From assembly GCA_963924555.1 (NCBI GenBank), contig OZ004589.1, positions 3,038,001-3,102,000 of the forward strand: a stretch of DNA of 64,000 bases. Direction: 5' to 3'. The stretch is from Crambe crambe. Taxonomy: Eukaryota > Porifera > Demospongiae > Poecilosclerida > Crambeidae. Each line of letters starts with the position of its first letter. Position 1 is the first letter of the stretch. The position numbers and the translations under genes are program-made. The notes under the pieces were generated by a model that saw only the letters and a program-made list of their open reading frames with translations, did not search any database and had not been told where the DNA came from. Shown here one piece after another: positions 38,305 through 50,421 of the stretch.

Positions 38305-39059
38305 CCCTACATCACTGCCTAAACCAAGCAAAACACTTTTACACTGACATGAACAATTAAAGCAGTTTGGTGGGAGGCAGTGATCTTAAGCAAACTATCC
38401 CAACTTCACTCCCTCCATGAGGCCAGAGAGATCATTGTTTATAGTGGTGTAGGAAGAAGAAATACTGTAAAACACACTAAATTGTCGCAATGTTCACGCC
38501 AAAAAATGCCTTTATTTTGCATGAACATTGCGACAATTTGGTGTGCTATACACACTTTAGTTTTTACAGTGAAGGAGTGTACTGAGAGGAAACTTAGAAC
38601 AGCCAAATCCACCCCTTAAACTATTATTCAGATAAATTACAATAACATAGGCAGAGAGTGTAATTATTTTATGACATCATTGTCCATTGATTACTTATAA
38701 TGATGAGCATAAAAAATTTCTTCTAAATAAAAAGTGAAGTAGGGATAGCCATAAAATTTTGCTGCATTCTTATCACTCCTACCCTCCTAATTTCAATAAC
38801 CATGCCTATATATATATATATATATATATATCACCCAACTTAAATCCCTACTCTTCACTCCCCCTTCAGCGATAAGTGAGTCAAATACCTCCACGATCCT
38901 AGCACATTGCGTGCCTTTCCTCTTGGGAGTGAAATAGGAATAGTAGTTTTGTAATAATATTATTGCTTCTTGAGTATGGTGATGGGTACGGGTAAGGGGG
39001 CCTAGAAGTGAAGTAGAAATAGCATCACAATGTAAAGGGTTAATAACATGAACCTTAGA
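38305..39059. repeat. Duplicated spacer with hairpin relics
   Basis: 38310-38640 continues the host sequence interrupted at 28046 and includes the dispersed repeat also at 16240-16560. 38700-38770 is a degenerate ACAAGTGA-family end (AAAAAATTTCTTCTAAATA, AGTAGGGATAG). 38811-38832 is an AT dinucleotide run. 38830-39010 is shared with 51590-51740. No gene. Confidence 0.6.
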
Positions 39060-39680
39060 TTCCTTCATAGTACACCTACTTGCAATTACCTTGTTTCCTG
39101 ATCCCATCTGAACCTTCTGCACCAAGTTCACTATTTCCAACACAGGTGTGGTCACCTGGGGACTCCATCCTCTGGCCACTTAGCTAAGAGAATGACAGTA
39201 AACCCACTCTGTGAGACGGACATTCGAGTCTGGTTCTCTAGTATCTCCATTTTTCTGATGACATAGCTAGTCATTGGTGTTCTGCTGTGAGATAAGTGAC
39301 ACTGTGTACTTGTCAAAGTTCTCACTGCTGCCCCTTCCTAGTGGCCAGAACTGACGGCAGACCTCCTGCAAGATAGTATTGCATCATTGTTACATGTATT
39401 AGCATTACCCAATAATCATCACTGAAAATATTAGGATGTCTACTAGCTATCTGTCTAGCTAAGTTTCCCCATAACATCTTCCTCTCTTACATGGGATTCA
39501 GAGATTGAGTTTACCTTGAAACTACATTCAAAATATGACTTCAGAATATTATAGGATTGGCAGAATGGGCTTGTTTGTTTGCTAATAAACAGAAATGAGA
39601 TATTTCACTTATTTACAACAAACCTTCCACAATGAACCACCCAAGAGAGAGAAAAGAGGGAAATTCACTTTGATATTCAT
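39060..39680 (-). pseudogene. Relic of another RPTP copy (D2 exon and signal-peptide exon)
   Basis: About 39085-39367 matches the WPE-containing D2 exon of the paralogues but has lost the VEWPEDGVP block's start and carries a stop close by (the frame [19 protein letters not shown] is still readable). 39624-39680 matches their signal-peptide exon (MNIKVNFPLFSLLGG) and keeps the donor site GGTTTGTTG. Nothing remains of the ectodomain, membrane helix or D1 in between, so this is the residue of a large internal deletion. Confidence 0.65.
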
Positions 39681-40476
39681 TTCTAAGTCTTGGAACAGCT
39701 TTTTCAACATATAGCTAGCAACCAAGAATTCACAGACAGCTACGTAGCTATATGATTTTAGTTTTATAGCCAAGTCACCAGGCACACTGTGTATATTAGA
39801 CCTTATACTCTGACTTTGTCTATATATGTTCCTCTTGTTGCATAGCATAATTTATGATATATGATGTACGTACATAATAATAATACTTGTACTACAGATA
39901 CAGTTTATGACTCGTTGTACCATCTTCCTGTAGCGTAGTCTTACTTCAAGATTAAAAAGGATTAATAACACAATGTAATATGTAGCCTTCTCTACAGTAG
40001 CCGTTATTTCATAGCATTGAAGTATTAATTTATCCTGGTGACAAATGCAGTACATAAAATATTCACTAAATGATGGGCAGTACAATAAACATATTGGCAG
40101 TCTGTATATATGACTAGAAATATACTTTATTTTTAAAAAATCAAACATTCATCCACAACCTGCCATCCATCTCTCTAACCTCCAGCTTCAACTATACAGC
40201 TTACATAGCAATACTTTCATGTTGGTAGGTGAAGGTTTCTTACAGTAGCTAGCTATGTACATGTAGTAAGCTTATTTTCTCATGATGATTTATACAGTCT
40301 CTCATGATATCAAACATTAATAGTGTATATTCTAAGAGCTAAATAATAGCTAGTATAATTTAAAAATAATCACTCTGTAACTACATAATTGGGGGAGGGG
40401 GTGGGGTTTATGTCATAATTATGTGTACATATATTTATGTTTTTCGACATTTGAGAGCTATAGCTGGCTATTATAG

Positions 40477-43098
40477 CTAGATGATCTCTTTGAAGTTAGC
40501 ATATGTGTCAAAGCCATCCAGAAAATCGGCCAATACTTGATGACAGAATTCGTAATCCTCCTGAAAAATTAAATGATCAGTGGAAATTACACTGGAACCT
40601 TCTTGCACTTGCCAATTAATCTCATAGGGACAAACACTGTATGATTCATGTGTAGCTAGCTACAATGGAACTTCAGATAAAGGACACTCGATCCAAAAGA
40701 GGATAAATCTCTCTCAAATGACATACATTATTCAAAAAAGAGAACGACTTCTTCACAAAGGACAAAAGGCTGGGTCCCAAGCAGCTATGCCCATAATTCC
40801 AAATATTTATGACTGACTAGAATCTGGCAAAGAAGCTATCATACCTTGTTTGAGACCAGTCCTGCTCTTTGAATCCTGATGGCTTTGATGAACTGGAAAA
40901 TGTTGATCACAGCTTCTGCCTTCATACGTTCCATCTGAGCATGCATGGTGATGAAGGCACCAGTCCGACCAACTCCATCACTACAGAATAATGTCACAGT
41001 ATTGTCAGGTTATGCCCCACGTACTCTTCATGTATGGAATATTAACTGGGCTATTATTTGCATAAACTTGAATAAATGATTTAATTGCAAGTTTAAAGTT
41101 AACAATTTTTAGCTAATACCCACAATTAAAAGTACATGATGTATACCCTTCACCAACACAAAGGAAGTTAAAAGGTCTGGGGATGATTTCTATTTCGAGT
41201 GGTTGTCAGTAGAACCTTAAAATAATAATTATAATGCATCTAGGACACGAGTAGCTAGCTATCTGTCCTTCTAAGGGTAATACATGAGAAGATAACAATA
41301 TTGGTCCAGTTAAAAGTGAAGGGAGTATACACGCTCTGATTTAAACATACTTGCACATGACCACAATTGCCTTGTTTCCTGATCCCATCTGAACCTTCTG
41401 CACCAAGTTCGCTATCTCCAACACTGGTGTGGTCACTAAAGGAACTCTATCTTCAGGCCATTCCACATACTGGAACTGAGTGACAGTAAACCCACTTTGT
41501 GAGACAGACGTCCTGGAGCAATTCTCTGATGATGATATCTCTATCTTCCTGATTATGTAGTCATTATTGTTTTCCTGTGAAGTTAGTGTGACCGTACACT
41601 TGCCAAAAGTTATACTGTCTCCTTTAACCTTTGGCCAATACTGTTGGCACATTTCCTACATATAAATGGATTACGAAATTCCTAAAAGATGAATCTCAGT
41701 TTATACATAGCACTTCACCCATGCATAATAATAGCTGTGTGAATACATGTGTGACAGTCGAGGGTAGAAATCGAATGTTATTCACGTTTTTGTCAAAGTT
41801 TACTTTTGTCATGACTGATGCTTTACAATAAAAATTTTATTGCAAAAGTAGAAAGTGTGAATTTCCTACCCCCAACTGTCACATGCATCTTCATTAATCA
41901 CTTACAGAGGTTTACGTATCTGGTAAAATGTGTAATGTCTACACTTGGAAATGGGTTCATTATCTGGTAGGCTAGATCTAACTATAGCGCTTGCAATTAA
42001 CTAAGGGGCGATGTCTTCTACGTATGTCGACATCCATACACTTGTAACTCAGCCCATCCATGCATGATTATGAACTGCCCACATAATTACCTCTCCCTTC
42101 TCTTCCTTCCTGCATAATATGACAATGCATTTCACCTCCTGCTCCCAAATCATCCTCCTGAAGTCATTAACAGTGTGTGGGAGTGGTCCCTGAGTAGCAA
42201 TGTATGCTCCCTTCTGTCTGTAACCCTGTACCCGATGATAGGTAAAGGGTTATCACAGTAATAAGTCACTATTTATACCTCAACAAAGCTAGCATTGATG
42301 TAATCAGACCCCTGTGATATTGATGGCTTAAGATGCACTCGACTGTGGTTATCTGCAACAACAGTCTTCAGATTTAGATAAAATTTTCAGTAGACTACTT
42401 ACAAGGGATCTTTTCTTGGTAGCGATTCTTGGGGATATTGGGCTCACTGGTGGCATCAGAGCAATCAGCATCAAGAATTGCACCAGAAACTTTCTCCAAA
42501 ATCTGAAGGCGTGAAGATATCAATTCTATGCTTTTATAAAATCTATAGCTTCTGGGCTTCTGGTTTTGCTAAACTTTAATTCCCATGTACCTCATACTGT
42601 TTCTGGAAACCAGTTCCAGTTCCTGACTGAACAGTCCTATAGAGTCGGCCTATAGCAACTCTCATGTTGGTAGCTTCTATCTCTGTCTCCCCACAAGTGA
42701 GCAGCTCATCCAAAGCATTGTGAATGAAGATATACTGAGACTGTTGAAAAAGTGGTTAACACAGTAATGCAAATAATGTGAACAACCATCCAATCAATAG
42801 TTGCACATGAGAAGTTATAGTAAGACTCAAAAATAGAATACATGTAGCTGCCAAATCTCCACCTAAAAATCCTTGGGGAGCATACCCCAGACCCCCCTAG
42901 ATGGTGTGTTTTTCGCACTGTCTATATGCACCCCTCTTTTGAAAAGTTTGCACACAGGCCTGTTCATGTTATGGTTTGGTAACTAACCAGAGTCTGCACC
43001 ATCAGCACTCTCTGCTTCCTCAGGTTGCACACAAACTCGTGAATGTTGATGGTACTTTCATTCTTGATCCTCTCCAGCATGTAGTCCAGTGTGATGAA
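40477..43098 (-). pseudogene. 5'-truncated RPTP copy (part of D1 and complete D2)
   Basis: Exons equivalent to the 3' end of copy 3 are present in order: D1 exon about 42985-43098 (truncated just before the catalytic loop region, at the FITLDYML codons), about 42590-42743, 42404-42505, 42283-42356, 42092-42226, the D2 exon about 41350-41655 (here WPEDRVP, Gly to Arg), about 40847-40982 and the last exon with stop at 40477. The exons keep their frame, so truncation is recent. At 43098/43099 the D1 exon joins directly to a copy of the Ig exon of locus A, so it lacks its start, ectodomain, membrane helix and the catalytic P-loop. Confidence 0.85.
41751..41882. mobile_element. Intronic MITE, GTGACAGTC family (copy in the truncated RPTP)
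   Basis: Same ends and intron as 7251-7390 and 19195-19326. Confidence 0.75.
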
Positions 43099-43699
43099 TT
43101 GAATTACTGAGAGAACAATTGATTGTGGTTCCATTTAATGTTTGAGGTAGAGGATCAACCTGCCAAGTGCTATTGAATGTGCCATACTCTATAGAGGTAG
43201 TCATATTAACATTTGGTATGACACTTTCATTTACTGTCCACTCAAATACTGGGTAACCATTCTCTGATATAGTGTTTATTGCTTCAGTGGTATTAGTAGA
43301 GCACAAGAGAGAGAGCTGTTTTCCAGCAATACCAGTAATTGATGTGGATGGAGATATTAAAACTGCAGATGACATTAATATTGTTAGTAACTTACCATGC
43401 ATGTAGTAAGAAGTCTTAAAAGCTTACTATTATAGCTAGCTACTGTTCTAAAACAATGCACAAAAACTTACCTTCCCCATGAGTGAATTTTAATAACACC
43501 AAACTACAATATTGAAGAAACAGTGCAATGATATTCATTTTCATCACTATATAGTTATTTGATAAGAGCTATACAATAGCACTATGATTAACTTTTATAC
43601 CTTGCTAAGCCAGTATATTAATTAGCTATAGCTAGCTACATGTCTACTTTTATGAAATTCTTGTTCAGAAATAACCAATAGCTATACCAAACTGTATAT
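43099..43699 (-). pseudogene. Copy of the Ig-gene exons 1-2 fused to the PTP remnant
   Basis: Almost identical to 3766-4369: signal-peptide exon about 43475-43545 (an ATG and GT donor are kept) and Ig exon starting at about 43363. The Ig exon runs, without an intron, into the D1 exon of the truncated RPTP, but one frame off: the Ig frame meets a stop at 43058, about 13 codons after the junction. The left end of element E1 at 43700 cuts the duplicate off from further upstream sequence. Confidence 0.8.
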
Positions 43700-43750
43700 T
43701 ATGGAAGCCGAGAAGTGCAATTTACATCATCCGCAAGCAAATTAATTGTG

Positions 43751-43960
43751 GCGCAAGTCTCCGCAAAGCTCCGCAAGGCTCCGCGAAGTCTCCGCAAAGC
43801 TCCGCAAGGCTCCGCGAAGTCTCCGCAAAGCTCCGCAAGGCTCCGCGAAGTCTCCGCAAGTCTCCGCAAAGCTCCGCGAGGCTCCGCGAAGTCTCCGCAA
43901 GGCTCCGCAAGTATCCGCAAGTCTCCGGAAGAGCCCGCAAGTCTCCGCAAGTTTTTCCGC
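43751..43960. repeat. Left subterminal decamer array of E1
   Basis: Tandem 10-bp units of the CTCCGCAAGG type (variants AAGTCTCCGC, AAAGCTCCGC). Three successive units form a 30-bp higher-order repeat, present about three times. The several long open frames here exist only because a period-10 array without stop codons is open in many frames. Confidence 0.9.
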
Positions 43961-44074
43961 CTTGCAAAATGATTTTTTTTGAAAGTTGGTAAAGGATCTC
44001 CCGCGCGTGCGACCGATAATGTACGCGCGAGCATGTGCGTCCTGCGCGCGCGTATGTGTGTAAGACAACTAACT

Positions 44075-45852
44075 ATGGATGGTAAGTCTTATTTATGGTT
44101 GAAGATAGCCTATAACTTGTGATTTGGATATCTTTCTAGACATACTTATAGAGTTATTCTATTCGTGGAGACCGTACAAGAGGTTATTAGCCATTTTGTA
44201 CTTGAAGTATCACATGAAGAGAAGGTATCAAGTTATTAAACTGCTAGCTAACAGATTGTGTATTGACAATGACTGTTTGGTGTCTAGTTTGAGATGGCTG
44301 AAAAACCAGTTTAATCGTCTTGGGTTATCCAGGCGTCGGCCTGATCCACCTGAACACCAAGTCAGGTCCATCATCAGGGTAAGGAACAATTACATGATCA
44401 TAAACTGGCGTCTTTACATGTAGCTATGACTTAAAACTGTAGGTTGAATTGGCCTCATCTAACCAGCTTAGAGGCTATCGAGCCATGTGGCAGATTCTCA
44501 GACTCAAGTATCATCTCCTGGTCAGAAGGTAATTAAATTTCACTTAAAGATGGAATGCTATTTCAACAATAACAGAGATACTGTGATGAAAATCATGAAA
44601 GGAAGATCCCTGTGGTTCCGAACGAAGGCGAAAAAAGACACTAAAGAGAAGAATTTACAGAAATAAGGTACAAACGGTGTTAAAACTAGGAATAGCTATA
44701 GCTATTATCATAATATTATTATAGGCACCAAATTTTATCTGGCATATCGATGGATATGACAAAATGACCCCATTTGGCTTCACTCTTCATGGCTGTATTG
44801 ATGGGTAACGTATGCAAATTTGTGTGCAAGGCAAATTATCATAATGTTCCTTCAGTTTTTCTAGGAAAATCATTTGGCTGAAGCTAGCCCCATCTAATAG
44901 TAATCCAAGAGTAATAGCTAGATATTACTTGGAAAATGTGGAGCAAGTGGGAGGTAACTGTTGCAGCATGCTAGCTAGCCAGTTTACGGTGTGCATCATA
45001 TAGGATGTCCATCAGTTATAAGAGGCGATTATGGCACAGAAAATCCAACAATTGCAGCTATACAAATTGCCTTTCGTTTTTATCATACCGATGGGATGGC
45101 TAATGAAAAAAGCTTTATCTATGGACCATCCAAATCAAATATTGTAGGTGTTCAAAAGTACATGAAACTATTTCATTTGAACTACTACTATAACCCATTT
45201 ACAGAGAATCGAGGCATGGTGGTCTCAGCTTAGAAGGCACAAAACACACTGGTGGATTGATTTTTTTAAGGTATAAATTGTTGCTAAGATAATTGCTACC
45301 AATAATAAAATTTTCAGACCCTAGCCCACTGTGGAGACTTTGTTTCAACTAATGACTTTCACAGGTATATAATATATATATATATATATGTCAGAAATTA
45401 TTATATTGCTGTTGTAATAGGAGTTGCCTGGCATATGTTGTACTTGTACCATTGAAAAAGGATCTAGCTGAATTTATTGAAACCTGGAATTCACACTTGA
45501 TTCGTAAAAATCGCCTTTCAGAGTGTCCCAATGGAGTGCCGAATGAGCTATACGAGTTCCCATCCCTATATGGTTAGCTATAATTCAAATAACCTTTAAC
45601 TTCCTTCTTTCCTAAACTTCAGGAACAGAAGATTTCTCTAAACCAATCAGTACAGATATCTGGCTTGATGCTATGATGACAGAAAGTGAACCACCAGCAC
45701 CTTTTTATTCACCAATTTTTGAAGCATGGGCTGACACTGTGCTTCGAGTTGACTTTGCCATGGACCAACAGAGTATTAGTCAATCTTTTTGTTCATCATT
45801 GTACCATCATTTGGTTACTCATCCAGCACGGGATTTCATTATCAACAGTTAA
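44075..45852 (+). pseudogene. DDE integrase (retroviral-integrase-like core) of E1, one frameshift
   Basis: Eleven exons: 44075-44081, 44140-44378, 44443-44528, 44576-44667, 44725-44804, 44856-44953, 45004-45143, 45205-45270, 45318-45364, 45421-45572 and 45623-45852. It matches a widespread animal family of 'integrase core domain' proteins: LRGYRAMWQILRLKYH, WHIDGYDKMTPFGF, LHGCIDG, RGDYGTEN, RIEAWWSQLRRH, WWIDFFK, WNSHLIRKNR. Catalytic Asp at 44749, Asp at 45027 and Glu at 45211 (third acidic residue 41 positions after the second) are present. Exons 3+4 sum to 178 nt, one more than a multiple of three allows: near 44604 (ATGAAAGGAAGATCC) the frame shifts, and downstream of it ERRRKKTLKRRIY fits the family. 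So the protein is probably dead, unless this is a sequence error. Confidence 0.8.
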
Positions 45853-45982
45853 CTACTATTAAATTTTTTGACAGAATGAAATTTTTTTGACTGAATGTGA
45901 ATTGAAAGTGAATACAATTGAGTGAGTTTCTGGGTGAGCATGTCATTTGATAGCAAACAAGAAAAAAACCTGGACTACTCAT

Positions 45983-48231
45983 TCATGTGTCAACATTTCA
46001 AGTACCTATAATAACGATAACAACAAAAAAAGTCAACCAGGAGCAGTAGAGAGCACACATCAAAGCTAGTGATCTGCACACCCTCACTATTCAGTGCCCA
46101 GTTACCCACAATACACATACACATTCCCAGCCAGCCACAAGTGTGTAAACATGACCCCCTTACATCTGATGATTGTGCCCTGACACTGTGTCTCTTCAAG
46201 CAAGCTGAGATAATGTTGAAATAGTAGTCACAAGAAGGAGGGGGCACACCTAAAAAAGAATCGTATACACCACTGAACTTAGTCCGATCGGAGATCTCTT
46301 CTTGTAGGGAATCAACCTACAATGCCAGATCAAGAATCAGATCATCAGTGAAAAACGTTGGATTATAATTTAGAATGCATAGGGGCTATTATTTTAATAC
46401 ACTTTAAATCGATGTACATACCAGCTTGGGATCATCTCTCTCTTCATCATAAGAATAGGTTTCTAAAATAACCTCAAAGTACATGGATCTAAATATTTTG
46501 GGCATGACCACCCAACTTACAACACCAAAACAGTATACATCACTCCTATCAGAGATTTTGCCAGAACACACTTCAGAAGGGTAATAGCCCTCGGATCTAG
46601 ATATGAAGTTGGCAGTAAATAGTGTCTGGCCACTAGATACAGATGGTAATTCTACAGAAAAGCCGAAGTCACCCAATTTCGCTTTATAAGCCTCATCAAG
46701 AAGAATATTTGCACTGCAGCAATATATCAATATCACATAACATGAAATTACAGTCTATAAAACGTACGATTTAATATCCTGGTGAATTAGTGGTGGGGTG
46801 GCTGTATGCAGGTACACAAGGCCTTTACAAGCATCTACCAGGATAGATTTCCTCCTGTCCCACGAAAGCAACTGATCTCTTTCCTATTACACAAAAAGGA
46901 AGTCAAAATCAATTCAGCTTACAAGTACTAGGTTGGCATTACATTATGAAGCTTCTCAAATAGGCTTCCATTCATCATAAACTCAAATATTAGTGCAGGT
47001 GGCTTGGAGCAAAACCCAAGCATCTGTACCACATTAGGATGGCGGAAACTGAAATATTATGAACACAGGATTATAAGCTGAGCCTTTTAAAAACATCTCC
47101 TACCGATTCAAAGCTCCTACTTCTGTTTGAAGTAACATAGAGGAGCTACAACCAAGAGCATTCTTACCATCCTATAATAGAAGTTTACCGTCCTATAAGT
47201 TGTAACACTACAGATATACACATTCATTAGAATAACCTGTGATAAGACCTTGATTGCCACACTGCCATAACGCAACACACCTTTTACACCGTACCATAGC
47301 CACCTCTACCAATCACTGTTGAACGACAGAAATTCCGTGTCGATTCACTAAGTTCTTGTGCAAAAAATTCCATACACTGATCTATAGTACATACGAAAAA
47401 GCATATGCTATATGTATATGCACAAGATAAAACTAGCAAACCAGCTTTAGGCCTTTTTGCAGGATGCCTTGATGCCCTAGGACAACCAGCCTCCCTAATG
47501 GTAGTTTGAGATAATGGACGCTTCCCTTTTCCCTTTCCTTTCTTTGAAAGAGCCTTATCCGAACTTCGCTCATCAACTGTTAGTAACATAAGCAATGCTA
47601 AATACTTAAGTGCCAAGTACTGTTTACTGATGATAGAATCAGTATCAGATTTTGAAGCAGGGCTGGAACAACTGCGATAACCAGAGGATGAATGGATAGG
47701 TGAAATTGGTGCCTATGTGCACAAATTAAAATGTGAAGGTGGGCCAATACAGAATCTGATAAGACTAACCGTAGATACAAAACCAATCCCAAATTGAAGT
47801 TTGCCTGGTCCCCTATGGTGCTGATGCATATACAAACTCAATGACCAGTCCTTACTCTCCTTTATCATGGCCCCCCCAGGAGTAAATAAGGCAGTGGTAT
47901 GCCCAAATGGGAGAGGAGAACAGTCGAGTGCATCACAACCAGATGACAACAGATCTTTATAATTAATATCTCTATCCACTATAATTTCAATTGAAAAACC
48001 ATCTTTAACATAATTTTTTTTCCTCTTCCTCATGGAAAAAAAAGTTACCTAGATAAATGCAATACAAGTCAAACATCTCGGGCAGTTACACATCAATCTG
48101 TATGCACTATATAAACCTTTACTTACAGGACATGAAGAACTTTCACCTATAATCTTAGGAGTCCTTTTCAATTTTTTCTGGATCTCATTAGCCCTTTTAA
48201 GTAGATCAGACGATTTAAGTAGATCAGACAA
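45983..48231 (-). pseudogene. K2: IRAK/Pelle-type kinase carried by E1, frameshifted
   Basis: Exons, 5' to 3': about 48130-48231 (LLKSSDLLKRANEIQKKL), 47770-48030 (KDGFSIEIIVDRDINYKD), 47606-47711, 47455-47578 (Lys-rich, GKGKGKRP), 47281-47387 (FAQELSESTRNF, then IGRGGYGTV), 47240-47285 (VAIKVLSQ), a short exon near 47103-47170, 46945-47048 (FRHPNVVQMLGFC, IFEFMMNGSLFEKL), 46769-46883 (GLVYLH, HQDIKS), 46520-46715 (ANILLDE, LGDFGF), 46424-46469 (ETYSYDEERDD), 46150-46309 and 45983-46006 (VLEMLTHE, stop). Lys, catalytic Asp and DFG Asp are present. Directly after GRGGYGTV the frame breaks: GGTACGGTGTAAAAGG has one base less than K1 needs for VYKG. The exons order and the C-lobe match K1. The N-terminal exons are unrecognised and may continue beyond 48231. 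Confidence 0.7.
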
Positions 48232-48523
48232 GGCTTCTATGTGTGTGTGTGTGTTGAGAACAAAAATTCTCTCTTAGTCACACAAGCACAGATAGTCTGG
48301 TACAACTCCTATATTGCATAATTGGGACACTGATAGCACCACCAGACTCTCTTCTCAGGTGAGAGTCTGTGCAAGATTTCTCTTACATAAAATTTACTGT
48401 ACTATTTCTTGAAATACAGTTCATTCTAGTGCCTGAGACTCCAATATCTCAAATAAAGCACATCACCCACTTACCTATATCCTTTTGAGGATGTGGCTCT
48501 TTTAACATAAATTATCTGCGATA

Positions 48524-49366
48524 GCGTAAGCCACCGATTATCGACCATACTTTGCCCCTCGCACCATATCTCCCTAACCGACGGTCGTCAAAGTCTCAAA
48601 CAACAACCATAGGAAAGATAATTTCATCCTCTATAACGTCATATAAATTATTTTTCTCACAATTGGATAGAGATTTTGCTATGCTGAATCTACTACGTCA
48701 ACTAAAAAATCATTTATCGACCACCGACACCAATTTTCGACCACCCGTTGAAAATCATAATATCAATCATCGTCCGTTCCATTCTTTCTTTCAGTTTTGC
48801 TCCACTACATGTTAGGGCCCTTAAAAAGATACTTTTATACTATTTTATGCTATAAAATACATCATCATAATAAATTTTATAAAAAATGAACGAAGCATTT
48901 CTACCATAAACTGCTTCACAATTTAACGGTGGAATTCAACTGCTGCAGAAGCTCTCCTTTTTGTTGGATTCTGGTGATACTTTTCGGAGACAGTCTTCAT
49001 TGGTCTGTGTTTCATATTCCTACAGAATCCAGTCATAATCTATCCATACAGTCCTCACTAAACAATCACCAAATTCGACTTTAAGTCAATAGCTTTCGTA
49101 CCTTATAAGCGATCTTCCAGAGCCATGGCGATAGGTAACGTGAGCTAGTAACTTACCTTCATACTGCAGTTGATAAATAAGTGCTGTTGAAGTCCTGTTT
49201 TCTCTCTAGAGCTTGTAAGTTTTTCCCATATATTTTTCAATGCAGCCATTTTCTTAAACTCCGTTTACGTTTGTTTACTACCGTAGACTGTCCGTATACT
49301 AAGTGGTCGATAATTGGTGCTGCCACGGTCGATAATAGGTGCTGGTCGATAATTGGCGGCTTACGC
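48524..49366. mobile_element. Non-autonomous pogo-type element inside E1
   Basis: Ends GCGTAAGCCACCGATTATCG at 48524 and the complement of GCGTAAGCCGCCAATTATCG ending at 49366, flanked by TA on both sides (48522, 49367). Repeated TCGACCA and CGATAATNGG motifs lie next to each end, as in element P. It has no transposase frame. It separates the kinase exons from the gene near the right end of E1. Confidence 0.85.
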
Positions 49367-49589
49367 TAAGTCCGTGCATCTCACTTGATAGCGTCAATAA
49401 GCGTTCTTTTCTTGACCTCATTTATACTATTCAGCGAGCTCGAGACTAACTATAACTATTCAATAGGCTAACTATTCAATAGCTGCATGCAAAGGTGAAC
49501 TAACTGTAAGCTTATCACGTGCACACAATCCTACATGATGAACCCTTTACCTACCTACCCCGACCATGTTCCAGAAGGAGACATACTTT

Positions 49590-50303
49590 TATCTACTACT
49601 TACCCACATCACTTTCAGGATCATGCTTTTCTGGGTGTATGTTTACAAACATCACTCTCTCTGCCTGTATATGTAGACCTCTGAATCAGTGCTCAAGAAT
49701 GAGGCTACAACTTACTTCCTCTGCATTGATACTGAATTGCTCCATCACAAGACACTTTATTGCTTCTGGGTAGAGGATGGCAATTGTATAGCCAAAAAGC
49801 TAACCACAAGCATGCTAGTAAAACTTGTTAATACAGCCTGTGCATAATTATACCTTCATGCTTTCGACACAAAAGTGATGGGTTAGCCTGTCATATAGAG
49901 CATATGTAGCTTTTGATGAGACACAAGTTATAAAATACAATTTGTTTGTCAGCTCATCTATTGTACATTCAATAAGCAATAACCTTACACACCTTGATTA
50001 ATCAGCTAGCTACATACTTTTTGTCTTGCAGGAACCCTGCCACCACTTCCTGTGGCTTTCCAAAGGAACCTGCATACATATTATGGGTTACATTATGTTA
50101 CATTATGTGCAGGTGTACTGATACAACCTGGGAGGAGGATTGATGAGGTATCTCCTACTGCTACCTGAATCTTTGCTCCTTGCACTAACCTTTCCATCAG
50201 CTATCTTCTTTAGGTGATCAATAAAAGAAGGCAGCCTAGAAAGAAGATCAGCTTCTGTTAATGTACTAAATTCAAGTGCTCTTTTCGAGTCAGTGGAACT
50301 CAT
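49590..50303 (-). CDS. Unrecognised gene next to the right end of E1
   Basis: First exon 50166-50303, starting MSSTDSKRALEFSTL and rich in charged helix (ADLLSRLPSFIDHLKKI). Further open, spliceable segments follow: about 50036-50069 (SFGKPQEVVAGFLQDKK), 49856-49950 (ELTNKLYFITCVSSKATYAL), 49722-49800 (GYTIAILYPEAIKCLV) and about 49615-49655 (NIHPEKHDPESD). The phase between the second and third segments did not fit with the splice sites I could find, so the gene may be mutated or the borders differ. It begins about 300 bp inside the TIR, the position K1 occupies in E2. It could be the 5' part of K2, separated by the 48524-49366 insertion, or a separate transposition helper. The longer upstream start (50393) is less likely. 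Confidence 0.4.
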
Positions 50304-50421
50304 GTCGCTGTTCTTCTTCCTATGGCTAGAAAAAATTGAGAGAGCACGCTCATGCGTACCCGCCCGCGCCACAGCTGGCCGGCCGCCGTACACGGGGATC
50401 CTTTACCAACTTGCTTTTGCA

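Noticed and set aside
43699..44068. Several long open frames on both strands
   Set aside because: They run through the decamer array; a period-10 repeat without stops is open in many frames. Same for 50293-50640.
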